A DNA stretch of 64,000 bases from Streptomyces sp. NBC_00878 (GCF_026341515.1 NZ_JAPEOK010000001.1:9548001-9612000); one strand, 5' to 3'; shown: positions 1-8,231, numbered from the stretch's first letter. Notes: a model not told the origin generated them from the sequence alone. Made by a program: numbers and translations.

Positions 1-1531
1 CGGACATCCCGCCCACCAGGGCGAGGCCCACCATCAGGGCGGCAGCGGTGGCGCCGGTGCGGCGCGGGTTGCGCAGGGCGTTGCGCTGGCTCATCCGGCC
101 GATCGAGCCGAACACGGCGGGGAAGAAGCCGCCGAGGACACGGATCACCGGCCGGACGAGCAACGGCCCGGCGATGACCGTGGCGATGAGGGTGAGGACG
201 ACGCCGAGGCCCAGCAGGGAGGCGGCGGACCCGGTCTCCGTGGCGGTCGCGCACCCGACGAGCGCGGCGGTGCCCAGCGCGCCGACGATCAGCCCCACCA
301 CGGCCCGTACCCGCAACGGCCGTCCCACACCGGCGATTTCGGCGTCCGACAGCGCGGCCATCGGCGACACACCGGCCGCCCGACGGGCCGGCAGATACGC
401 CGCGACGAAGGTGACGCCCACCCCGACGACGTAGGCCGAGACGGGCGTCGCCCAGCCGATGACCATCTCGGCCGTGCTCAGGTTCATGCCGAACAGGCCC
501 ATGAGCTCGATGAGCCCGATCGCGAGCCCGATGCCCGCGGCCAGGCCGAGCGTCGAACCCACCAGGCCCAGCAGCGTCGCCTCCAGGAGCACGGAACGGC
601 GCACCTGCCGCCGGTCGGCGCCGAGCGCCCGCAACAGGCCCAGCTCACGCGTGCGTTGGGCGATCAGCATGGAGAAGGTGTTGACGATCAGGAAGACCCC
701 GACCAGCACCGCGATACCGGCGAAGCCGAGCATCACGTACTTGATCACGTCGAGGAATCCGCCGAGTTGGGAGGCGGCGGTCTCGGCCTGCTCGTCGGCC
801 GTCTCCAACTCGTAGGTACCGGTGCCGATCTCGGCGCCGACGCGCTGCTTGAGCTGCTCGTCGCTCACGCCCTCCGCCGCGTCCACCTGGATGCTGGTGG
901 CGACGCCCGTCCGGCCCAGCAGCTTGGTCGGTGCGACCGCCGGGTCGAGGAAGACCAGCGCGGCACCCGGGTTGGTGGTCGTGAAGGTCGCGATGCCGAC
1001 GACCTCCACCTTGAACGACCCGGGCTGCGCGATCACGGTCAGCGTGTCACCGATGCCGACGTGCTTCTTGTCGGCCGTGTCCGCGTCGAGGAGCGCCTCG
1101 CCTGCCCCGCGCGGGGCGTGCCCCGAGGTGAGCTTCACAGGGCTGCGCTCGGTGACGTACCAGTCGGCGGCGATGGTCGGCGCACCGGTGGTCGGTCCGA
1201 CCGACTCGTTGTCGCTGTCGACGACGGTGACGTTCTCGACGGACACGTCCGGACGCGTGAGCGCGACGCCGTCGACCTTGTCGATGCGGTCCACGAGGTC
1301 GGTGGGCACGGTCGCGACGGCCCCGGAGGGGATCTGCGACTCCAGGTCCTCCTTCGGGCTCACGGTCACGTCGGCCGACGTGGACGCGAACAGCCGGTCG
1401 AAGGTGCGGGTGACCGTGTCCGAGAAGATCAGGCTGCCCGCGACGAACGCCACGGACAGGACGACGGCCAGCGCCGAGAGCAGCAGCCGGCCCTTGTGCG
1501 CGAGGAAACTCCGGAGTGTCGCCTTCAGCAC
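1..1531 (-). CDS. ABC transporter permease, FtsX/MacB type (3' part beyond window edge)
   Basis: Membrane subunit of an efflux-type ABC exporter that works with the ATPase encoded just upstream. The GTG start lies 11 bases past the ATPase stop, with a purine-rich stretch (gaggcagg) in between, so the two are translated together. The reading frame shows an N-terminal membrane segment at about residues 15-36. A long extracytoplasmic MacB-like domain follows (about 40-260). Next come a second membrane segment and the FtsX signature region, where the cytoplasmic turn reads QRTRELGLLRALGA. More membrane segments follow before the sequence leaves the window with no stop reached. Family members of this Streptomyces type are about 840 residues with a duplicated FtsX core; 510 codons are visible here. 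Substrate unknown. Confidence 0.9.
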   Translation of the reverse strand, partial: MLKATLRSFLAHKGRLLLSALAVVLSVAFVAGSLIFSDTVTRTFDRLFASTSADVTVSPKEDLESQIPSGAVATVPTDLVDRIDKVDGVALTRPDVSVENVTVVDSDNESVGPTTGAPTIAADWYVTERSPVKLTSGHAPRGAGEALLDADTADKKHVGIGDTLTVIAQPGSFKVEVVGIATFTTTNPGAALVFLDPAVAPTKLLGRTGVATSIQVDAAEGVSDEQLKQRVGAEIGTGTYELETADEQAETAASQLGGFLDVIKYVMLGFAGIAVLVGVFLIVNTFSMLIAQRTRELGLLRALGADRRQVRRSVLLEATLLGLVGSTLGLAAGIGLAIGLIELMGLFGMNLSTAEMVIGWATPVSAYVVGVGVTFVAAYLPARRAAGVSPMAALSDAEIAGVGRPLRVRAVVGLIVGALGTAALVGCATATETGSAASLLGLGVVLTLIATVIAGPLLVRPVIRVLGGFFPAVFGSIGRMSQRNALRNPRRTGATAAALMVGLALVGGMS

Positions 1532-1542
1532 GACAGCCTGCC

Positions 1543-2445
1543 TCAGTCCTTGTCGAGGGCGATGCCCTGGTCGGGAGTGCCATCCTGGTCGGTTGCGATG
1601 GTCTGGTCGGGGGCGGTGGCCGGGTCGGCGGCGACGGCCGGTTCTGGGGCGCCGTCGCCCTCGAACGTCCCGCGGATCGTGTCGAACCTCTTCATGCGCT
1701 CCAGCACCGCCTCCGCCGTGGGCCGCGCCATCTCGTCCACGATCCGTCCGTCCCCGAGGAAGAGCACCAGGTCGGCGTGGGCGGCGGCGCCCGGATCGTG
1801 CGTGACCATGACGACGGTCTGGCCCAGATCGTCGACCGCGTCCCGCAGGAAGCCGAGCACTTCGAGCCCGGCCCGCGAGTCCAGGTTGCCCGTCGGCTCG
1901 TCGGCGAAGATCAGCTCGGGGCGCGAGGCGAGGGCACGGGCGCAGGCCACACGCTGCTGCTGACCGCCGGAGAGCTGTGCGGGCCGGTGCTTGAGCCGGT
2001 CGCGCAGGCCGAGCTGGTCGATGACCTGGTTCAGCCACTTCTCGTCGGGCTTCTTGCCCGCGATGTCCATGGGCAGCGTGATGTTCTCGGCCGCGTTCAG
2101 GGTCGGGATCAGGTTGAACGACTGGAACATGAAGCCGATCCGGTCGCGGCGCAACTGGGTCAGCTCGCGCTCCTTCAGCCCGGTGATTTCCGTGTCTCCC
2201 AGCCACACCTGTCCGGCCGAAACGGTGTCCAGTCCCGCCAGGAGGTGCATCAGCGTGGACTTCCCGGACCCCGAGGGGCCCATGACCGCGGTGAAGCGGC
2301 CGCGCGCGATGTCCACGTCGACCGAGTCGAGGGCGAGCACGGTCGTCTCGCCCGAGCCGTACGCCTTCGTGAGGCCACGGGCGCGGGCCGCGATCTCCTC
2401 GGCGTCCGTGCGCCCGAGGGCGTGCTCAGCAGCTGCTGTGGACAA
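1543..2445 (-). CDS. ABC transporter ATP-binding protein, LolD/MacB type
   Basis: ATPase of the exporter whose permease follows directly downstream. Walker A is GPSGSGKST (residues 56-64), the signature LSGGQQQRV starts at 158 and Walker B ELIFADEP is at 177-184. The MacB/LolD group is recognised by NLIPTLNAAENITLP after the Q-loop. The protein is 300 residues, about 60 longer than minimal LolD-type ATPases. The extra part is a C-terminal acidic tail (about 262-300) made of degenerate DPATAPDQ-like units, probably disordered. It is divergent from the toxin-antitoxin pair at 2644. Confidence 0.93.
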   Translation of the reverse strand: MSTAAAEHALGRTDAEEIAARARGLTKAYGSGETTVLALDSVDVDIARGRFTAVMGPSGSGKSTLMHLLAGLDTVSAGQVWLGDTEITGLKERELTQLRRDRIGFMFQSFNLIPTLNAAENITLPMDIAGKKPDEKWLNQVIDQLGLRDRLKHRPAQLSGGQQQRVACARALASRPELIFADEPTGNLDSRAGLEVLGFLRDAVDDLGQTVVMVTHDPGAAAHADLVLFLGDGRIVDEMARPTAEAVLERMKRFDTIRGTFEGDGAPEPAVAADPATAPDQTIATDQDGTPDQGIALDKD

Positions 2446-2607
2446 GGCCGCCTCCTAGGTGGGACTCCGGTGTCCGCGGGCGAGCCTAGTGTGATCCGCG
2501 GCACACTCGGTATCCCCCCGAAGTGCCGGTCCGTCTCCACCGCAGGTCGGTGACCCGGATATTCATGTAAGGGGCACCCTTAGGGGGAGGGGGTGAGCCA
2601 GGCCCTC

Positions 2608-2637
2608 TTGCCTCCGCTAGCACTCCGGCGCTAGCTT
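2608..2637 (+). promoter_or_regulatory. Promoter with inverted repeat; leaderless antitoxin transcript
   Basis: A -35-like TTGCCT (2608-2613) and a -10-like TAGCTT (2632-2637) are 18 bases apart. Two GCTAGC words (2616-2621 and 2630-2635), each its own inverted repeat, sit between and over them, 14 bp centre to centre. The ATG at 2644 begins 6 bases after the -10, where transcription would start, and no usable Shine-Dalgarno precedes it. The arrangement suits autoregulation by the ribbon-helix-helix product. Confidence 0.5.
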
Positions 2638-2643
2638 CGAGGT

Positions 2644-2871
2644 ATGGCTAAGACCCAGCTGAACGTGCGCGTGGACGAGGGCACCGCCCGGGCCGCGCGC
2701 GAACGTGCCCTGGCTCGCGGGATGAGCGTCAATCGCTACATAGAGGAACTGGTCAGACAGGACACCGGAGAAGCCGGCCACACCTTCGTCGAGGCCGCCG
2801 CCGACTTCATGAAGCAGTACGAGTCCGTCTTCGCCGAGGAGTTCGGCACGGAACGAGAAGGCCGTCGCTGA
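2644..2871 (+). CDS. Ribbon-helix-helix antitoxin-like protein
   Basis: A 75-residue protein with the layout of an Arc/HicB-type ribbon-helix-helix DNA-binding domain. A short strand (TQLNVRVDEGTA, about residues 3-15) is followed by two helices, the second beginning MSVNRYIEELVRQ (about 25-37). The acidic C-terminal half would be the part that holds a toxin. The gene for a Fic-like protein starts 4 bases after its stop, the usual antitoxin-first order. It probably represses its own promoter through the GCTAGC repeats upstream. Its function as an antitoxin is inferred from size, fold and neighbour. Confidence 0.7.
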   Translation: MAKTQLNVRVDEGTARAARERALARGMSVNRYIEELVRQDTGEAGHTFVEAAADFMKQYESVFAEEFGTEREGRR

Positions 2872-2875
2872 GCTC

Positions 2876-3259
2876 TTGAACGAACCCCTGAACATCAGAG
2901 TGGACCTCGCCTGGCTCCTCATGGTCGCGGAGCAGAAGACGCCGGGTGACCCCCAGGTCACCGACTGGGGCGCCCTCGTCGCGGCCGTCAGCCGGCACGA
3001 GGCCGAGATATTCGGCGTCCCCGTCTACGACACCCCGCAGGCCCGTGCCGCCGCCATGCTCCAGGTCCTGCTGCACGTCCCGGCACTCGAACGCTCCAAC
3101 GCGATGTTCGCCATGGCCGTCGCGTACGCCTACCTCGTCGCCAGCGGCCTCAAGGTCGTCACCTCGCCCGAACAGGTCCGTGAACTGGCCCGCCTGGTCA
3201 AGACCGGCGAGGCCACGGTGCACGACATCGCACGCGAACTGCGCCAGTGGAGCCTCTGA
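2876..3259 (+). CDS. Fic/Doc-like toxin component, degenerate active site
   Basis: A 127-residue, mostly helical protein with a TTG start 4 bases after the antitoxin stop. Length and helix pattern match Doc-type Fic proteins found beside ribbon-helix-helix antitoxins in Streptomyces. The position where active Doc/Fic carries HxFx(D/N)GNxR reads VPALERSNAMFAMAVAYAYL (about 71-90). The catalytic His is replaced by Val; an Asn remains, but the Gly-Asn-Lys/Arg anion-binding part is absent. It is therefore unlikely to be a normal kinase or AMP-transferase. It may be inactive, act by binding alone, or be a diverged family. Fold assignment is moderately secure; toxicity is not shown. Confidence 0.6.
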   Translation: MNEPLNIRVDLAWLLMVAEQKTPGDPQVTDWGALVAAVSRHEAEIFGVPVYDTPQARAAAMLQVLLHVPALERSNAMFAMAVAYAYLVASGLKVVTSPEQVRELARLVKTGEATVHDIARELRQWSL

Positions 3260-3323
3260 GCCCCACGGACTCCTGAGACCGGGCACCTCTCGGGCTTGTG
3301 GGTGCAGATGCCTCCGAGCCCCT

Positions 3324-3364
3324 CGGGTTCCTGAGGCCGGGCGGTCCCCGGTCTCAGGAACCCG
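3324..3364. terminator. Bidirectional terminator hairpin
   Basis: Perfect 12-bp arms CGGGTTCCTGAG (3324-3335) and CTCAGGAACCCG (3353-3364), with a second GC stem inside the loop. It lies between the convergent fic-like gene and methyltransferase gene and includes the methyltransferase stop codon. Confidence 0.7.
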
Positions 3365-4055
3365 GCGAGTTCTCGGCCCCGGGGCGCCGCGCGGTCCCCA
3401 GTACGCAGTACGAACTCGGCATCCGCGGCCCCTTCTCGGGCACCAGCAGCTGCCGGTACGGACCCAGTTCGTACCCCGCGTCCCTGATCGAGCCGACGGG
3501 GTCACGGCTCACGTGACATCCGCCGAAGAGCAGCGGCCACACCGTGCGGTCCAGGGCGCGCTGGCCTGCGTTCATCGCGCGGCCGCCACCCTTCCCGTGC
3601 TCGAAGAACCGCAGCTCACCGCCGGGGCGCAGGACGCGGTGGATCTCGGCCAGGGCCCGCGGCAGGTCTCGTACGCTGCACAGGACCAAGGACACGACAG
3701 CCCCGTCGAAGGCCTCGCTCTTGACCGGCAGCGCCTCCGCCACTCCCGGGACGACGTCGACCGGCACGTCGGAGTGCACGGCCGCGGTCGCCGCCAACTC
3801 CCGCAGGCGGCGCTCCGGTTCGATGGCGACGACCTCCGAGACGGTGCTCGGGTAGTGGGCGAAGTTCAGTCCGTTGCCCGCGCCGATCTCGATGACCCGG
3901 CCGGAGAGCCCGGCGAGCAGCTCCTCGCGATGGGGGCCGATGGCCGGCTCGGCCGCCACGCTGCACTTGGCGTAGAAGCGTGCGAACAGCGGGTGGTGGA
4001 CCGGGCCCGGGGCGGGCCGGCCGGTCCTGGTGGTGCGGGAGCCGCGGGGTCGCAT
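3354..4055 (-). CDS. Class I SAM-dependent methyltransferase
   Basis: A 233-residue small-molecule methyltransferase of the UbiE/Methyltransf_11 group. Motif I, VIEIGAGNG, is at residues 54-62. An acidic residue closes strand 2 (VVAIEPE), the post-motif segment reads FDGAVVSLVLCSV, and the LRPGG turn typical of the family follows at about 143-147. No fused substrate domain is present, so the acceptor cannot be named. The start is chosen at an ATG preceded by GGAGG at 6 bases. That Shine-Dalgarno sits in a short GGGG/CCCC hairpin that could restrict ribosome access. Confidence 0.85.
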   Translation of the reverse strand: MRPRGSRTTRTGRPAPGPVHHPLFARFYAKCSVAAEPAIGPHREELLAGLSGRVIEIGAGNGLNFAHYPSTVSEVVAIEPERRLRELAATAAVHSDVPVDVVPGVAEALPVKSEAFDGAVVSLVLCSVRDLPRALAEIHRVLRPGGELRFFEHGKGGGRAMNAGQRALDRTVWPLLFGGCHVSRDPVGSIRDAGYELGPYRQLLVPEKGPRMPSSYCVLGTARRPGAENSPGS

Positions 4056-4075
4056 GGGGGACCTCCCCTGGGGGT
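4056..4075 (-). promoter_or_regulatory. Shine-Dalgarno inside a GGGG/CCCC hairpin
   Basis: On the minus strand the ribosome binding site of the methyltransferase lies in GGGG-AGGT-CCCC directly before the ATG, with another C-run just upstream able to pair with the same G-run. Either pairing would cover the GGAGG. Confidence 0.35.
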
Positions 4076-4246
4076 CGGGACCTACCGCGATTGTCCCCCG
4101 GGACGGGCTCGCTCACCCGTTCGCCTGTCGTCCCGTTCGGCCGGCCCGGCGCCGTCCTGTGATCCCGGCCGCGCAGGGACCACAGAACGGACACAGGATC
4201 CGGCACAGGACGGGCTCGTGAGGCGTCGGAACCCGCTTGTGGGCCG

Positions 4247-4927
4247 TCAGGCGATGAAGTCGCGCACCTGCTCGTAGACGCCGTGGTCGTTGTTCATCAG
4301 GTCGTGCGAGACGCACCCGACCCCGACATTGGTGGCACCGCTGAGGAGCGCGGTGGAGTCGGGGTCCAGGGCCTCGTCGCAGTTCGACCAGTAACTGGCG
4401 TAGGAGACGCTGCCCGGTGTCTCGTCCCCCGAGTTGAGCGCGGTCAGGAACGAGCTGCCGGGGTACATCTCCGCGCAGGACGTGTAGAGCCAGCTGCACC
4501 AGCCGGCGGTCGTGGTCCCGTGGTTCGTCCCGGCCGTGGAGACGAAGTCGTCGACGTACGACGTGCCGCCGAGGTTCTTGAGGTAGTAGCGGGAGTTCAG
4601 CGCACCCATCGAGTGCACGACCAGGTCGACCTTGGACGCACCGGTCTGGGAGAGCACGCTCTGGACCTTGGCGGACAACTGCTGGGCGGACGTGGCATTC
4701 GACTCGCCCCAGTCGTACGACCAGGTGAAGAGCTCGGAGCTGGTGTAGCCGTCGGCCCTGAAGTCGGCGACCCAGTCGTCCCAGCTGCTCGACGAACTGC
4801 TCAGGCCGTGCACGAAGACGACGGGGTTGCGGGCGGCGGCGTGAGCCGGGGACGCGGGCAGGGACAGGAGCAGCGACGCGAGGACGGCTGCGAAGACCGT
4901 GCCGGCAGTGCGTGTGCGGCGGGTCAT
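4247..4927 (-). CDS. Secreted triacylglycerol lipase (alpha/beta hydrolase)
   Basis: A 226-residue exported lipase. The N-terminus has three arginines, a hydrophobic core and an AHA-A cleavage site near residue 30. The mature part begins [12 protein letters not shown], the oxyanion-hole region. The nucleophile is Ser106 in VVHSMGA, a lipase-class-2 motif in which the first glycine of GxSxG is replaced, as in Bacillus LipA. The catalytic His is probably in SHDLMNND near residue 208, with an acidic partner around DEALDPD. Size matches small extracellular Streptomyces lipases. It is divergent from the LuxR-family gene at 5034, and the shared upstream region holds an operator-like word also found before the acyl-CoA dehydrogenase at 53706. 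Confidence 0.88.
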   Translation of the reverse strand: MTRRTRTAGTVFAAVLASLLLSLPASPAHAAARNPVVFVHGLSSSSSSWDDWVADFRADGYTSSELFTWSYDWGESNATSAQQLSAKVQSVLSQTGASKVDLVVHSMGALNSRYYLKNLGGTSYVDDFVSTAGTNHGTTTAGWCSWLYTSCAEMYPGSSFLTALNSGDETPGSVSYASYWSNCDEALDPDSTALLSGATNVGVGCVSHDLMNNDHGVYEQVRDFIA

Positions 4928-5017
4928 GATGCCTCCTGGTGCGGGTGGGTTCGTCAGGAGTGTCAGGCGGGGTCTACGCGCGCCGCATCAGTGAAATCGC
5001 CGGTCTTTACGCACCAC

Positions 5018-5033
5018 TTAACTCGCCAGTAAC
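5018..5033. promoter_or_regulatory. Operator-like imperfect palindrome between lipase and luxR
   Basis: TTAACTCGCCAGTAAC abuts the GTG start at 5034. It resembles TTACT-N4-AGTAA operators of TetR regulators with one extra base in the left arm. Its last 13 bases are identical to 53642-53654 in front of the acyl-CoA dehydrogenase gene. Confidence 0.4.
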
Positions 5034-7382
5034 GTGAGAGGCGTGGTGACTTCGGTGAACCCCCCGCCTCTCCCGCAGCACTCGCCACCGCCCCTGATGA
5101 ACGCCCCTGAACAACCGGGCGGCGCGCCACGGACACACCCGGAAACTCCGATGTCCGAAGGCGTCCGGGTCAGGGTGCTGCGTGCCGTGCACGGCGATCC
5201 GCTCGCCGCGGCGGAACTCGCCGCCGTCCTGACCGAGCACCAACTGGCCGGTCTCGAACCGCTCCCGGCCGAGCCCGTCGCCGTGGCCCCGGGTCTGCTG
5301 CGGTCCCATCGGCGCGCGATCAGGGCCCTCCCGGCGGACACCCGGCGGCTCCTGCTGATCGCCGCCGCCGACCAGTACCCGCTCGCCACGCACGCCTTCC
5401 TGCGGGCCGTGACCACGGCCCGGCTGGACACCGGGCCCCTCGACGACGCCGAGGCGGCCGGGCTCGCCCAGCCGACGTCCGCCGGAGTCGTGTTCCGGGA
5501 CCCCTGGACCCGAATCGCCGCCTACGAGACCGCGTCGGCCCTGGACCGGCGCGAGACCCATCGGCTCCTCGCCCGCGTCCTGCGCGGCGAGGGCGAGGCG
5601 CCCCGCCGGTCCTGGCACCGCGCCGCCGCCATGCTCGGGCCCAGCCGACGGCTCGCGGCGGAACTGCGCGCCTCGGCGCACGAGGCCCGTGCCACGGGCG
5701 AACACACGCTGGCCTGCGCGCTCGTCGAACGGGCCGCCGTGCTGACCCCCGACCCGCGGGAACGCCCCCGCCTGCTCGCCCGGGCCGCCGCCGACGCCTG
5801 GCGCTCCGGCGACGCCGACCGGGCCCGCCGCCTCGCCGCCCACGGCGACATCGACGGGCTGAGCGGACTGCTCGCTCTACGCGCGGGGAACGCCACGGAG
5901 TCGTTCGACGCACTGCTCGCGGAGGCGGTACGCGGGGTGGAGTCGGGCGAGCGGAAGCCCGGCGGCGAACCGGGCCGAGGCACCGACACCGACCGCGCGG
6001 TCGGCGCCGCGGTCGGCGGCGCGCCGATCGAGGGCGTGGGCACCATCCGGTGCGTACGCCCTGTCGTGCCCTCGGCTCCCGAGGCCGCCGCGCATTTCCT
6101 GGCACGTGCCACCGAAGCCGCCGTCTACACCGGCGACCTGCGCCGGTGCCGGGAGGCCGCGGCCGTCGCCGACCGGTACGGGATCGCGGCACCGGGCACG
6201 CTCGGGGGACTGGCCGCCGCGTTCGAGGGACGGTACGAGGACGCCCGCGACCTCCTGGAAGCGGCCGCCGGGCGCTGCGGGCCCGGCGGCGACCCCACCT
6301 CGCTGATCCACTCCGCGATCGCCGCCCTGCTGCTCGGCGACCACACCCGCGCCGCCTCCGCGGCCGTACGCGCCGCCGCTTCCGCCCGCGCCAGGGGTGA
6401 CTCCGTGACCGTTCCGCAGGCCATGGAGTTCCGGGTGTACGCCGAGTTCTGGACGGGCCGTCCACGGGCCGCGGGGGCCGCCACCCTGGACGCCCTGCGA
6501 CAGGCGTACGCCACCGGGCAGGACAACGGGGCCTGTCATCTCCAGGCCGCCCTCGCCATGTTCGCCGCCGTCACCGGCGACGAGGACGTCTGCCGGGCAC
6601 GCGCCGCGGCGGCCCGAACGTACGCGGTGGAACGCGGCCTCGGCCTCGCCGCCGCCCTCGCCCTGTGGGCGCTCGCCTTCCTCGACCTCAGCACCGGCCG
6701 CTACGCGGCGTCCGCGTCCCGGCTGCGCGCCCTCGCCGGCTTCGGCCCCGGCCACGGACACCGGGCCGTACTCCACCTCGCCACCCCGCACTACGTGGAA
6801 GCCGCCGTGCACTCCGGCGACACCCGGGTCGCGCGGGCCGCCCACGCCCGCTACGACCGTTGGGCCGGCGCCGTCCGCAGCCCCGACGACCTGGCCCTCA
6901 GCGCCCGTTGCCGGGCCCTGCTGGCCACCGGCCCCGATGCCGTCGGGCACTACCGGACCGCCCTCGACCTGCATGCCGGCGGTACCCGCGACTTCGAACG
7001 CGCCCGTACGGAGCTGCTGTTCGGCGGCGCGTTACGTCGGCTGCGGAACCGTACGGAGGCGCGGGACCGGTTGCACAGCGCCCTCGAAGCGTTCGAGCAC
7101 TTCGGTGCGCCGCACTGTGCCGCGCAGGCGCGGGCGGAACTCCGCGCTCTGGGTGAACCGGTTCGACTGCCCGGCCGCGCCCGGGATTTGACCACACTGC
7201 TCACTGCCCAGCAGCTGACGGTGGCCCGCATGGCTGCCGAGGGTGCGACCAACCGGGAGATCGCGTCTCGGCTGCTGCTCAGCCCGCGCACCATCGATCA
7301 TCATCTGCGCGGGGTGTTCAACCGGCTTGGCATTCGGTCGCGGATCGAACTGGTGAGGTTGTTGGCGTCGTCGGAGGAGTGA
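5034..7382 (+). CDS. LuxR-family transcriptional regulator lacking the ATPase domain
   Basis: A 782-residue protein ending in a LuxR/NarL helix-turn-helix (about 716-778), with LTAQQLTVARMAAEG, the recognition region TNREIASRLLLSPRTIDHHL and the closing segment GVFNRLGIRSRIELV. Large LAL regulators of this type normally begin with an AAA-type ATPase. Here no Walker A is found. The N-terminus is a Pro-rich stretch, then directly the winged-helix-like part that usually follows the ATPase, then about 500 residues of Ala-rich helical repeats of tetratricopeptide type. It looks like a LAL protein that lost its nucleotide-binding module. The start is uncertain: GTG at 5034, 5043, 5046 or 5055, or ATG at 5097 or 5151, are all in frame. 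Target genes unknown; the lipase is the nearest candidate. Confidence 0.8.
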   Translation: MRGVVTSVNPPPLPQHSPPPLMNAPEQPGGAPRTHPETPMSEGVRVRVLRAVHGDPLAAAELAAVLTEHQLAGLEPLPAEPVAVAPGLLRSHRRAIRALPADTRRLLLIAAADQYPLATHAFLRAVTTARLDTGPLDDAEAAGLAQPTSAGVVFRDPWTRIAAYETASALDRRETHRLLARVLRGEGEAPRRSWHRAAAMLGPSRRLAAELRASAHEARATGEHTLACALVERAAVLTPDPRERPRLLARAAADAWRSGDADRARRLAAHGDIDGLSGLLALRAGNATESFDALLAEAVRGVESGERKPGGEPGRGTDTDRAVGAAVGGAPIEGVGTIRCVRPVVPSAPEAAAHFLARATEAAVYTGDLRRCREAAAVADRYGIAAPGTLGGLAAAFEGRYEDARDLLEAAAGRCGPGGDPTSLIHSAIAALLLGDHTRAASAAVRAAASARARGDSVTVPQAMEFRVYAEFWTGRPRAAGAATLDALRQAYATGQDNGACHLQAALAMFAAVTGDEDVCRARAAAARTYAVERGLGLAAALALWALAFLDLSTGRYAASASRLRALAGFGPGHGHRAVLHLATPHYVEAAVHSGDTRVARAAHARYDRWAGAVRSPDDLALSARCRALLATGPDAVGHYRTALDLHAGGTRDFERARTELLFGGALRRLRNRTEARDRLHSALEAFEHFGAPHCAAQARAELRALGEPVRLPGRARDLTTLLTAQQLTVARMAAEGATNREIASRLLLSPRTIDHHLRGVFNRLGIRSRIELVRLLASSEE

Positions 7383-7420
7383 GCTCCGCTGGAATGTCGT
7401 TCTTTGTCTGCGGGTCGTTC

Positions 7421-7522
7421 GTGGCTGGTCGCGCCCACGATGGGGGTCCCCCCGCTCGAGCGAAGCCGAGAGTGGGGGAGGAGTCGCAAAATGTCACAGC
7501 CCCGCGCCCCTTACGGGGCGCG
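7421..7522. repeat. Interspersed intergenic repeat, copy A
   Basis: Starts GTGGCTGGTCGCGCCCACG and ends in the hairpin CGCGCCCC-TTAC-GGGGCGCG (7503-7522). Related copies are at 22086, 48741, 52759 and 59063. The stop codon of bioD (TAA on the minus strand, 7511-7513) is the hairpin loop. Confidence 0.7.
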
Positions 7523-8230
7523 CCCATCTGTGAAGGCCTCGGTGTCCCACGTTCCACCCAGCCGTGGCGCGAGCCAACTGCCTGCCGCGGCGCGGAAGTC
7601 GGCGACCGGGAGCCCAGCGCAGCCCTCGGGAAGCGCGCCCAGCAGCGGAGCCTCGGCCACCACCGGCAGATCCGCGAGGTTGCAACGCGACGCGAGATCC
7701 GGCTCGGTCGGCCAGCTGCCCAGCACGACACCGAGCAGGTCGAGCCGGCGGGCCCGCAGTTCGCGGGCGGTCAGTTCCGTCGTGTTGAGCGTGCCGAGTC
7801 CGGCGGAGGCGACGACCAGTACGGGGGCGTCCAACAGCCGCGCCGCGTCCGCGAGTGTGCCGCCCTCGTCGTCGAACCGTACGAGGAGGCCGCCCGCCCC
7901 CTCGACCAGCACGAGGTCGTACTCCGCGGCCAACTTGCCCGCCGCCTCCGCCACTTCGTCCGGCCGCACCGGCGCGAGCCCGGCCCGCCGCGCCGCCGTG
8001 GCGGGAGCCAACGGCTCGGGATAGCGGGCCAGTTCGACGGACGTCACCGCGCCCGCCAGCCGTGCCACCTCGTCCGCGTCTCCGCGCTCGCCCGGCAGCA
8101 CACCGGTCTGCGCGGGTTTGAGGACGGCCACGGACCGCCCGGCCGCGAGAGCCGCCGCGGCGACGGCCGCGGTCGTCACCGTCTTGCCGACCTCCGTGCC
8201 CGTCCCCGTGATCACCAGCACCGAAGACAT
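7511..8230 (-). CDS. bioD: Dethiobiotin synthetase
   Basis: Forms dethiobiotin from 7,8-diaminopelargonate, CO2 and ATP, the step before BioB. The protein is 239 residues, the usual size. The P-loop is TGTGTEVGKT ending at Thr17, with the glycine-rich VEGAGGLLV segment near the middle. It is the last gene of bioB-bioA-bioD; one base separates it from the bioA stop, so translation is probably coupled. The final residues and the stop codon fall inside an interspersed repeat, so the repeat defines the present C-terminus. Confidence 0.95.
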   Translation of the reverse strand: MSSVLVITGTGTEVGKTVTTAAVAAAALAAGRSVAVLKPAQTGVLPGERGDADEVARLAGAVTSVELARYPEPLAPATAARRAGLAPVRPDEVAEAAGKLAAEYDLVLVEGAGGLLVRFDDEGGTLADAARLLDAPVLVVASAGLGTLNTTELTARELRARRLDLLGVVLGSWPTEPDLASRCNLADLPVVAEAPLLGALPEGCAGLPVADFRAAAGSWLAPRLGGTWDTEAFTDGRAP

Positions 8231-8231
8231 G

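Noticed and set aside
656..1963. Long plus-strand frames opposite the ABC exporter genes
   Set aside because: They lie opposite clear FtsX and ABC-ATPase coding sequence and show the Asp/Val/Arg/Gly bias of antisense frames.
2616..2635. Possible CIRCE (HrcA) element because of TAGCACTC
   Set aside because: The matching right half GAGTGCTAA is absent; the real symmetry is two GCTAGC words, better explained as a toxin-antitoxin operator.
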